From the NCBI RefSeq assembly GCF_963664555.1, contig NZ_OY761461.1, positions 4,195,769 to 4,259,768 of the forward strand: a stretch of 64,000 nucleotides of DNA, written 5' to 3'. Each line of letters starts with the position of its first letter. Position 1 is the first letter of the stretch. The notes beneath the pieces are model-generated. The model had not been told where the DNA came from, ran no database searches, and saw nothing but the letters and a program-made list of their open reading frames with translations. Shown one piece after another: positions 1 through 6,894 of this stretch. The DNA is from Labilibaculum sp. Lineage in GTDB: Bacteria > Bacteroidota > Bacteroidia > Bacteroidales > Marinifilaceae. Made by a program: the position numbers and the translations under genes.

Positions 1-1
1 G

Positions 2-232
2 GTAGGATATCTATCCAACTTTGTTCAGGACGGTTTATTTTGGGAATTTTTAGCTTATTGTGCTGGAACAGGAGGAAGTATTTTAATTATTGGATCTGCT
101 GCCGGAGTTGCTGCAATGGGAATGGAAAAAATCGATTTCATCTGGTATTTGAAAAAGATTTCACTTCTTGCTTTAGCCGGATACCTTGCTGGTGCCGGGG
201 TTTACTACCTTGAAGCAGTCTTATTGCATTAA
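2..232 (+). CDS. nhaD: Na+/H+ antiporter, NhaD type (C-terminal fragment)
   Basis: The gene enters from the left edge; only the last 76 codons are present and the stop is at 230-232. The tail contains the pattern GTGGSILIIGSAAG followed by MGMEKIDFIWYLKK and a final hydrophobic helix, which I recognise as the C-terminus of NhaD-type sodium/proton antiporters. These are inner-membrane proteins that expel Na+ in exchange for H+, common in marine Bacteroidota. The start, the promoter and most of the ion-binding core lie outside the window, so the assignment rests on this tail alone. Confidence 0.75.
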   Translation, partial: VGYLSNFVQDGLFWEFLAYCAGTGGSILIIGSAAGVAAMGMEKIDFIWYLKKISLLALAGYLAGAGVYYLEAVLLH

Positions 233-353
233 AATTAGAATTTCCTGTTTTTGTATCGAGAATCAAAAACAATAATATTAATTTAGCGAGATATAATATT
301 CTATATTATATCTCGTTTTTTTATGTGTTAGATTTAACTTGAAAATAGTAAAT

Positions 354-1064
354 ATGAATTATCTTTTGATTTTAGCTGGGATTCAAACCGTGGCACAAAA
401 TGAGGCCTTACTTGAAGGACAAGGAACTGAAGCCACCGAAATTTCTCTTAATTTTATTGATCTGGCCTTTAAAGGCGGATGGATTATGGTTCCAATTATA
501 GTTCTTTCAGGTATCGCTATGTATATCTTTTTTGAGAGATTTTATGCCATACGCAAAGCAACAAAAGTAGATTCAAATTTTATGAACAGAATCAGAGATT
601 ACATTCATGAAGGAAAAATAGATTCTGCATTAGCACTTTGTGAGTCGAATGAAACTCCAGTATCAAAAATGATTTCGAAAGGAATTAAGCGAATTGGACG
701 ACCACTAAACGATGTTAATGCTGCAATTGAAAACATCGGCAATCTTGAAGTTTCTAAACTTGAAAAAAACCTGCCAACACTTGCAACTGTTGCCGGTGCC
801 GCTCCCATGATTGGTTTCTTAGGTACTGTAATGGGTATGATTCAGGCTTTTTACGATATGTCTACCGCAGGCAATAATATTGATGTCTCCCTTTTATCAC
901 ATGGTATCTATACTGCAATGGTAACAACTGTTGCCGGTCTCATTGTTGGGATAATCGCTTATTTTGCTTATAATATTTTGGTAGCAAAAGTTGAAAAAGT
1001 CGTTTTTACTATGGAGGCAACCACAACCGAATTTATGGATTTATTGAACGAACCAATTAAGTAA
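354..1064 (+). CDS. exbB: ExbB/TolQ/MotA-family proton channel
   Basis: Inner-membrane proton channel subunit that, with ExbD, uses the proton gradient to energise TonB. A TM segment lies near residues 45-65 (GGWIMVPIIVLSGIAMYIFF). The family signature follows at about 140-205: LPTLATVAGAAPMIGFLGTV, then a stretch through MVTTVAGLIVGI ending in the last TM helices. The length (about 236 aa) is normal. The frame is also open from a TTG at 339, but the ATG at 354 is the more natural start. It is first in a tight exbB-exbD-tonB operon, 7 nt before the next gene. TolQ is an alternative name; the downstream TonB-like protein could serve either system. Confidence 0.9.
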   Translation: MNYLLILAGIQTVAQNEALLEGQGTEATEISLNFIDLAFKGGWIMVPIIVLSGIAMYIFFERFYAIRKATKVDSNFMNRIRDYIHEGKIDSALALCESNETPVSKMISKGIKRIGRPLNDVNAAIENIGNLEVSKLEKNLPTLATVAGAAPMIGFLGTVMGMIQAFYDMSTAGNNIDVSLLSHGIYTAMVTTVAGLIVGIIAYFAYNILVAKVEKVVFTMEATTTEFMDLLNEPIK

Positions 1065-1071
1065 TTAGCTC

Positions 1072-1464
1072 ATGGCATTAAAAACCAGAAATAAGGTAAA
1101 TCCTAATTTTAGCATGTCATCAATGACAGACATTGTGTTCTTGTTGCTTATATTCTTTATGGTAACATCAACTCTTATCGCTCCAAATGCGCTAAAATTA
1201 CTCTTGCCGCAAAGTAAAAATCAAACCGCTGCAAAACCAATAACTACAGTTTCAATAGATAAGGAGTTTAACTTTTTTATTGAAACCACACCTATTCCAT
1301 TTTCTCAACTTGAAAATCGTTTGCAAAAACGTTTGGCGAGAGAAGAAGATCCAACCATCTCCTTGCACGTTGATAAATCTGTGCCTATGGAGCAGGTTGT
1401 TAGGGTAATGAATATTGCGAAAAACAATAAATACAAGTTAATATTGGCAACAAGAGCTAAATAA
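1072..1464 (+). CDS. exbD: ExbD/TolR-family biopolymer transport protein
   Basis: Partner of the ExbB channel: one N-terminal TM helix and a periplasmic domain. The helix at about residues 17-37 carries the conserved aspartate (MTDIVFLLLIFFMV), the proton-binding residue of ExbD/TolR. The rest (about 40-130) is the small periplasmic fold, ending in the KYKLILATRAK strand expected for the family. At 130 aa the length is typical. It begins 7 nt after exbB and ends 9 nt before the TonB-like gene, so the three are almost certainly one transcript. TolR and ExbD cannot be told apart from sequence alone here. Confidence 0.9.
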   Translation: MALKTRNKVNPNFSMSSMTDIVFLLLIFFMVTSTLIAPNALKLLLPQSKNQTAAKPITTVSIDKEFNFFIETTPIPFSQLENRLQKRLAREEDPTISLHVDKSVPMEQVVRVMNIAKNNKYKLILATRAK

Positions 1465-1473
1465 TTTTATTCG

Positions 1474-2421
1474 ATGAGTAATTCTAAAGGCAAACGAATT
1501 GGATTTGTTGGGACAATAATTTTCCACATTGGATTACTTGCCATACTATTTTATCTGGGATTTCATACGCCGCTTCCTCTGCCGGAGGAAGAAGGTATTT
1601 TGGTGAATTTTGGGAATACGAATCAGGGATTAGGCAAAAAAGATCCGGCTCCTTCTCAGTCGACTCAAGCTGTTACTGCTGTTTCGAAACCTGCACCAAA
1701 ACCACAGGTTTCTCAATCGAAACCGGAAAAATCAACAAGTTCAGCCAACGAAAAAATTCTTACTCAAGAAACTGAAGAAGCTCCTTCTGTTCCTTCGGCA
1801 AAGGAAACAGCAAAAAAAAAGGCTGAAATTGAAAAAAATAAAAAAATAAAAGCGGAACAAGATCGACTGAAAAAAATTGAAAAAGAAAAGAAGCGACAAG
1901 AAGAAATTAAACAACAACAAGAAGCCGAGGCGGAAAGACAACGTTTGGCTGAAATAGAAAAACTTAGAAAAGAAGAAGCAGAAAGACAGGAAAAAATTGC
2001 CAACATCAACAATAAAGCAAAAAATGTTTTTGGCCAGGGTACTGCCTCAAATTCATCTCAAGGCAATACATCGACTTCGGGCAATCAGGGAGCTCCAAAC
2101 GGATCTTCGGATTCTGATAATTACAATGGTTCAGGTTTAGGGAATAAAGGCGTTTCGTACGATTTAAAAGGCCGAAACTCTATGTCCATACCCAAACCAC
2201 AATATAACTTACAAGAAAGCGGAAAAGTGGTTGTTGAAATAACTGTTGACAGAAATGGAAAAGTGGTTAATGCAAGACCTGGAATGCCAGGTTCTACAAC
2301 CAGTAATTCTACCCTATTTGAGGCAGCCAGAAAAGCAGCAATGAAAGCCGTTTTCAATTCTGACCCAAAAGCTTCAGCGTTTCAACAAGGATCAATCACT
2401 TATCATTTTCAATTGGATTGA
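1474..2421 (+). CDS. tonB: TonB/TolA-like energy transducer
   Basis: Predicted periplasm-spanning protein that carries ExbBD energy to outer-membrane partners. An N-terminal anchor helix lies at about residues 9-29 (IGFVGTIIFHIGLLAILFYL). A Pro/Ser/Gln-rich stretch follows, then a long charged coiled-coil of Lys/Glu/Gln (about 105-180), a Gly/Ser/Asn linker, and a C-terminal TonB-type domain (about 230-315) with GKVVVEITVDRNGKVVNA and a closing YHFQ strand. The coiled-coil is TolA-like while the C-terminus is TonB-like, as in many Bacteroidota proteins. It is the last gene of the operon and converges with the permease gene, the stops being about 2 nt apart with no clear terminator between them. 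Confidence 0.85.
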   Translation: MSNSKGKRIGFVGTIIFHIGLLAILFYLGFHTPLPLPEEEGILVNFGNTNQGLGKKDPAPSQSTQAVTAVSKPAPKPQVSQSKPEKSTSSANEKILTQETEEAPSVPSAKETAKKKAEIEKNKKIKAEQDRLKKIEKEKKRQEEIKQQQEAEAERQRLAEIEKLRKEEAERQEKIANINNKAKNVFGQGTASNSSQGNTSTSGNQGAPNGSSDSDNYNGSGLGNKGVSYDLKGRNSMSIPKPQYNLQESGKVVVEITVDRNGKVVNARPGMPGSTTSNSTLFEAARKAAMKAVFNSDPKASAFQQGSITYHFQLD

Positions 2422-2423
2422 TT

Positions 2424-3194
2424 TTATATTAATCCAAACATTTCATAGACTCCAAGAAATTTAAAAGAGGCGAAAATAATTACCAATAAAAGAATGTAAC
2501 GCACAAATTTAGCTCCTAAACTAACAGCAAAATTAGCTGCAACATAAGCTCCAATCATATTTCCTGCGGCAAGAATAAAACCAATTTTATAATCAATTTG
2601 TCCATTCATTATAAAAACACCCAAAGCAAATGGGGTGTAAAGAAGAACAATAAATACCTTAATCGCATTTGCCTTCACGAGATCAAAACCTGCTCCCAAC
2701 ACCAATCCTGAAAGAAGGAAAAACCCAACACCAGCTTGTATAAATCCACCATACAATCCAATAAAAAAGAAAATTACAATTTGTATTATACTCGGTTTTG
2801 ATCGAATTAACCCTGCCTGTCCTTTCACCCATGCATCAGGCTTGTAAAGCACGATAAAAAAGAGGAAAATAAGCAAACCGCCAATGGTTTTCTGCATCAT
2901 ATCCTCATTGATTTCAACAGCAAGACTGGCTCCAATTACCGATCCAACAATAGCTGGAAGTGCCAGCCAGATCCCTTCTTTAAAAGAAAAAACTTTTTGC
3001 TTTTTAAAACTGCTGACCCCAACAATATTCTGCATCAAAATGGCTATTCGATTGGTTCCGTTAGCAACATTTGCGGGAAGTCCCATAAACATCAGCACAG
3101 CCAAACTAATTATTGATCCACTACCTGCAAGCGTATTTAGAAACCCACAAAAAACACCAACAATTACAATTAAAATATAATAATACCATTCCAT
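2424..3194 (-). CDS. TauE/SafE-family sulfite/anion permease
   Basis: Polytopic inner-membrane protein of 256 aa with about eight hydrophobic helices. The first (YYYILIVIVGVFCGFLNTLAGSGS) carries the family's G-x-N-T-L-A-G-x-G-S pattern, and a related second repeat occurs at FFFIGLYGGFIQAGVGFF. TauE/SafE proteins are implicated in export of sulfite, sulfoacetate or related anions, but the substrate here cannot be read from sequence. The start ATG at 3194 directly precedes the first helix. No functional partner lies beside it: glyA is upstream on the same strand with its own terminator, and the tonB operon converges from the other side. Confidence 0.85.
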   Translation of the reverse strand: MEWYYYILIVIVGVFCGFLNTLAGSGSIISLAVLMFMGLPANVANGTNRIAILMQNIVGVSSFKKQKVFSFKEGIWLALPAIVGSVIGASLAVEINEDMMQKTIGGLLIFLFFIVLYKPDAWVKGQAGLIRSKPSIIQIVIFFFIGLYGGFIQAGVGFFLLSGLVLGAGFDLVKANAIKVFIVLLYTPFALGVFIMNGQIDYKIGFILAAGNMIGAYVAANFAVSLGAKFVRYILLLVIIFASFKFLGVYEMFGLI

Positions 3195-3344
3195 AATTTC
3201 ATCCTTTTTAAGCGCTTAAACTAAAGATAAAAATTGAAACAAAACATGTTTAAAAACAAAATGCTTCGGAGAAAATAATTTGACTAAACATATTGCTTAA
3301 ACATCACAAAATCAATAATAGTTAAGCACTTTACAGAATATCGA

Positions 3345-3376
3345 ACAAAAAAAAGAGGAGAATCAAATCTCCTCTT
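3345..3376 (-). terminator. Intrinsic terminator of glyA
   Basis: A 9-bp stem AAGAGGAGA/TCTCCTCTT with a 6-nt loop lies 23 nt past the glyA stop. On the minus strand it is followed by a run of T (the A-run at 3345-3352). Confidence 0.85.
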
Positions 3377-3398
3377 CTTCTATATTTGTAAAATAATA

Positions 3399-4679
3399 CT
3401 ACCAAGCAAACATTGGTCGCTCACACATCATCTCATTTACGCGCTCACGAACAGAAGCGATAACCTCTTCGCTTTCGATATTGCTAATTACCTCATCAAT
3501 CATTTGAACGATTATTGGCATATGCTCCTCCTTTAAACCACGAGTTGTAATTGCTGGAGTTCCAACACGCAAACCAGATGTTGCAAATGGGGAACGGGTA
3601 TCAAATGGAACCATATTTTTATTGATGGTAATATCAGCCTGAACCAATACATTTTCCACTTTCTTACCAGAAATTTCAGGAAATTTTGAACGAAGATCAA
3701 CCAACATGGAGTGATTATCTGTTCCACCAGAAATGACTTTGTATCCTAACTTCATAAATTCAGCGGCCATTACTTTTGCATTTTTCTGCATTTGAATCGC
3801 ATACTCCTTATATGAATCAGTTAAGGCCTCTCCAAAAGCAACTGCTTTTGCAGCTATAACATGCTCAAGAGGTCCTCCTTGTTGTCCTGGAAATACAGCA
3901 AAATTTAATACCTGAGACATCATTTTCACTTCCCCTTTTGGAGTTGTTTGTCCCCAAGGATTTTCAAAATCTTTTCCCATTAAAATCAATCCTCCACGTG
4001 GTCCACGAAGAGTTTTATGAGTTGTTGTAGTCACAATATGACAGTAAGGAATTGGATTACTTAGTAATCCTTTTGCAATTAATCCTGCAGGATGAGCGAT
4101 ATCCGCCATAAGCAAACATCCTACTTTATCCGCAATTTCGCGTAAACGAGGAAAATCCCAATCGCGGGAATAAGCAGATGCTCCGGCAACAATCATTTTT
4201 GGTTTATGTTCCAAAGCCAACTGCTCTAATTCATCGTAATCAACTGTTCCGGTTTCTTCTTTTACATGATATGCAATAGGATTGTACAAAGTACCAGAAA
4301 GGTTTACCGGTGATCCGTGTGATAAATGACCGCCATGTGATAAATCCAATCCTAAAAATGTGTCCCCTGGCTGCAAACAAGCATAAAATACAGCAGCATT
4401 TGCCTGTGCACCGGAGTGTGGCTGTACGTTAGCATATTCTGCTCCGAATAATTCACATGCTCTGTCAATAGCCAATTGTTCAGTTTGATCCACGATCTGA
4501 CAACCACCATAATATCTCTTTCCCGGATATCCTTCAGCATATTTATTTGTCAGGCATGAGCCCATTGCGTCCATTACTTGCTGACTCACGAAGTTCTCAG
4601 AAGCAATTAATTCAATACCATTCTTTTGACGTAGGTATTCCTGATCAATTAGGTCGAAAATTTGAATATCTCTTTCCAT
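3399..4679 (-). CDS. glyA: Serine hydroxymethyltransferase
   Basis: PLP enzyme that interconverts serine and glycine while charging tetrahydrofolate with a one-carbon unit; cytosolic. Characteristic motifs are IELIASENFVS near residue 22, the YAEGYPGKRYYGG segment, HGSPVNLSG, and the PLP-lysine motif TTTTHKTLRGPRGG near residue 220. The 426-aa length is that of bacterial GlyA. It is transcribed alone, with a 5' leader carrying a short hairpin and a terminator downstream. Confidence 0.97.
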   Translation of the reverse strand: MERDIQIFDLIDQEYLRQKNGIELIASENFVSQQVMDAMGSCLTNKYAEGYPGKRYYGGCQIVDQTEQLAIDRACELFGAEYANVQPHSGAQANAAVFYACLQPGDTFLGLDLSHGGHLSHGSPVNLSGTLYNPIAYHVKEETGTVDYDELEQLALEHKPKMIVAGASAYSRDWDFPRLREIADKVGCLLMADIAHPAGLIAKGLLSNPIPYCHIVTTTTHKTLRGPRGGLILMGKDFENPWGQTTPKGEVKMMSQVLNFAVFPGQQGGPLEHVIAAKAVAFGEALTDSYKEYAIQMQKNAKVMAAEFMKLGYKVISGGTDNHSMLVDLRSKFPEISGKKVENVLVQADITINKNMVPFDTRSPFATSGLRVGTPAITTRGLKEEHMPIIVQMIDEVISNIESEEVIASVRERVNEMMCERPMFAW

Positions 4680-5112
4680 TGTTGTTTGTCTTTTTTCCGA
4701 AATTATTCGAAATGAATTAATGATTTGTTAGTGTTTAGAAGGAATATAATTCCTTACCGATAAAGTATTTACTCCCCCTTGAAAAGATGATGCACCACAA
4801 AAATAATTAAATTATATATTCCTAAAAGTGCAGCTTCAAAATTAGACAAATCAGCATATTAAAAAAATTATTTCTTAGCTAATTCATTCTTAAAAGAATA
4901 TTTATAACACATATAGAAAATAGATCATTTAAAATCCCTAATCTCATTACATTCTTATCAGACTCATCAAGCTCTAAAAATCAATAATCATCTTGTAAAA
5001 ATCGCATCTCACCTTTCAATAAGCACATAAAATCTAAATTCTAAATTTTCATTTCACAACTTAACACATTTATTGTAAATTTAACATTGTAAATAATCCT
5101 AAATAAACCAGT
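4680..5112. other. Divergent gap between glyA and a small membrane-protein gene
   Basis: No gene is seen. On the glyA side the presumed leader holds a perfect hairpin AAGGAAT-ATA-ATTCCTT (4739-4755) and, on the minus strand, an isolated GGGGGAGTA block (plus-strand complement near 4770-4778) in otherwise AT-rich DNA. The rest is low-complexity AT-rich DNA that must hold the promoter of the gene at 5113. Confidence 0.5.
4798..4805 (-). promoter_or_regulatory. Candidate -7 promoter box for glyA
   Basis: Read on the minus strand this is TATTTTTG, matching the Bacteroidota -7 consensus TAnnTTTG. It would give a leader of roughly 110 nt. A second match (TAATTTTG, 4837-4844) lies further upstream, and no convincing TTG -33 box is placed correctly for either. 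Confidence 0.4.
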
Positions 5113-5595
5113 ATGGAAATAGTTGACTCAAATCCAAAACAAAGACCAGGACTATTAACTACCTTATGTATTCTTACCTTTATTGGAAGTGGATTCGGTA
5201 TTCTAAACAATATCTTCGGGATGATTATGTCTCCTCTCAAGAACCTTTTGGATCCAGAGCTTTTCGAAACTGCACTGGACAATGTTCATGATGATTTTGC
5301 CCGGAAATTTGTAGAACAAGCACTGGAAATAGGGCAGAAAGCTCTTCAGCATATTTTTGAAATATCTCTGACTCAATTTATATTGTATGTGGCAAGCTTA
5401 ACAGGTGCTATTCTAATGTTTCAATTAAAAAAGACAGGGTTTTACATCTATTCGGCAGCTCAAGTATTGCTTCTCTTTGTAGCTCCTGTGTTTATTGGAT
5501 TTAACTTATTTGTTAATATTGGAATCTTATTTGGAAGTATATTCACCATACTATTTATTGCCCTTTATGCTATCAACCTTAATAAACTGAATTAA
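5113..5595 (+). CDS. Small four-helix membrane protein of unknown function (tandem paralogue 1)
   Basis: I do not recognise a characterised family. The 160-aa protein has a short polar N-terminus, then RPGLLTTLCILTFIGSGFGIL starting a first helix, a central amphipathic region (about 40-85) likely outside the membrane, and three more helices ending in ALYAINLNKLN. The next gene encodes a protein with the same layout and the same opening motif (RPTFLTVLCILSFIGSG), so the two are tandem paralogues 31 nt apart and probably co-transcribed. Both keep a xxFQLKKxGFYxY-type loop between helices 2 and 3. Nothing indicates a catalytic role. Confidence 0.75.
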   Translation: MEIVDSNPKQRPGLLTTLCILTFIGSGFGILNNIFGMIMSPLKNLLDPELFETALDNVHDDFARKFVEQALEIGQKALQHIFEISLTQFILYVASLTGAILMFQLKKTGFYIYSAAQVLLLFVAPVFIGFNLFVNIGILFGSIFTILFIALYAINLNKLN

Positions 5596-5626
5596 TATTT
5601 ATTATCCCTAAAAAAACCAAACTATT

Positions 5627-6133
5627 ATGGAAGAAAATGTAACAACTATCGAAACTCCTAAAAAAAGACCAACTTTCTTAACCGTTCTTTGTATCCTATC
5701 ATTTATTGGTAGTGGTGGCTTTGGATTACTGTATTCTGTATATCAGTATGCAACTTTCGAAAGCACCTATCCTGCTCAAATGGAAAAGTTAACTACTGCA
5801 ATGGATCAATTAGAACAAGCAGGAATGGATTCAGGTTTTTTCTACAAAAGCACTGAAAATGGAATCGTAGTACTAGAAAAAATGTCTCAGAACCTAGGTT
5901 TGGTTACTGGTGTTAATTGTCTTTTTGCAATACTAAGTTTACTCGGTGTCTTCATGATGTTTAAACTAAAAAAGAATGGTTTCTACTTATATACAATTAT
6001 AAACTACTTTTGGGTATTAGTTCCATTGGTTCTAATCGATTTTGAAGCATCAATGACAAATGCCTTAATTGGAGGAGTGATAGTTACACTCTTTGTCATA
6101 CTTTATGCAGTGCAGCTAAAACACATGGACTAG
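5627..6133 (+). CDS. Small four-helix membrane protein of unknown function (tandem paralogue 2)
   Basis: A 168-aa paralogue of the preceding gene. Helix 1 starts KRPTFLTVLCILSFIGSGG; a soluble segment of about 55 residues (roughly 45-95) is rich in Met/Glu/Gln and unlike that of its partner. Helices 2-4 follow, with the shared connecting sequence MMFKLKKNGFYLYT, and the protein ends ILYAVQLKHMD. Divergence in the exposed loop with conservation of the membrane frame suggests different partners or ligands, but that is inference. A good terminator follows, making the pair a two-gene unit. Confidence 0.75.
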   Translation: MEENVTTIETPKKRPTFLTVLCILSFIGSGGFGLLYSVYQYATFESTYPAQMEKLTTAMDQLEQAGMDSGFFYKSTENGIVVLEKMSQNLGLVTGVNCLFAILSLLGVFMMFKLKKNGFYLYTIINYFWVLVPLVLIDFEASMTNALIGGVIVTLFVILYAVQLKHMD

Positions 6134-6157
6134 CAAAACTACCAATGTATTAGATAC

Positions 6158-6185
6158 AAGCCACTCATTCCGGGTGGCTTTTTTA
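6158..6185 (+). terminator. Intrinsic terminator after the membrane-protein pair
   Basis: Stem AAGCCAC/GTGGCTT with a 9-nt loop, immediately followed by a T-run to 6185. Confidence 0.85.
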
Positions 6186-6230
6186 ATACTTTTTAAAATA
6201 ATTTAACTCGGAACAAAATCACCCTTTTTG

Positions 6231-6238
6231 TAAATTTG
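6231..6238 (+). promoter_or_regulatory. Candidate -7 promoter box
   Basis: TAAATTTG matches TAnnTTTG and lies 31 nt before the ATG at 6270. No clear -33 TTG is present. Confidence 0.5.
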
Positions 6239-6269
6239 TTCTGATATTAAAAACAAAAAATTGATTGAA

Positions 6270-6860
6270 ATGAGAACTAAATCTGTTTTTTTTGTTTTAA
6301 TCTTATTGTTTTCCCTTAGCGGATTCTCTCAAAATAAGATCAACAAAACAAAGCCAAACGAGGACATTAAAGTCAATAAGGAATTTGATAAAGATGGAAA
6401 TCTGATTCGATATGATTCCACCTATGTTTACACTTGGTCATCGGATAGTTGCCATCACTTTACTCCCGACTCTGCCTTTTTAAATTTTTCGGATATTCAT
6501 GAAATGAGAAAAAATATGCAGGAACAATTGGAGCAATTATTTAATCAGGACAGTTCCGGGCACAAACAATTTCAACACCCATTCTTCAACGAAGATTTCT
6601 TTAATGATGATTTTTTCAATCCTCAATTCTTCCATAATGATTTCTTCTCCCAAGATTCCAGTTACAATGATCTTCTTCAAAAAATGGAAAAAATGATGGA
6701 AGAACGCATGAATTTCTCGAAAGGATACAATGAAAAGATGCATCGAAATCTGGATTCATTGCACAATGATTTTATGAAAAAACAAAAGAGATATTTTCAA
6801 CAAAGAGATTCCATATATCGGAAGCATAATAAGGATAAAGGCAAATCTATCGAATTGTAA
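6270..6860 (+). CDS. Secreted Phe/Asp-repeat protein, unknown function
   Basis: I recognise no family. The frame opens at a TTG at 6261, but the ATG at 6270 gives a clean signal peptide (MRTKSVFFVLILLFSLSGFSQ), so export to periplasm or surface is likely. Residues about 25-65 are polar, with a KEFDKDGNLIRYDS segment. The middle (about 100-125) repeats an aromatic-acidic pattern: FFNEDFF, NDDFF, NPQFF, HNDFF, SQD. The C-terminal 70 residues are Met/Lys/Glu-rich and probably helical, with several MEKMMEERM-like turns. The repeat encodes alternating Phe pairs and Asp/Asn, which could bind metal, a polymer or a partner; nothing further can be said from sequence. Confidence 0.65.
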   Translation: MRTKSVFFVLILLFSLSGFSQNKINKTKPNEDIKVNKEFDKDGNLIRYDSTYVYTWSSDSCHHFTPDSAFLNFSDIHEMRKNMQEQLEQLFNQDSSGHKQFQHPFFNEDFFNDDFFNPQFFHNDFFSQDSSYNDLLQKMEKMMEERMNFSKGYNEKMHRNLDSLHNDFMKKQKRYFQQRDSIYRKHNKDKGKSIEL

Positions 6861-6894
6861 ACTCTACTGCGGGAACGGTTCTTTTAAAAAACTA

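Noticed and set aside
1741..2012. Minus-strand frames inside tonB
   Set aside because: They are shadows of the Lys/Glu coiled-coil codons (giving Phe/Ser-rich translations).
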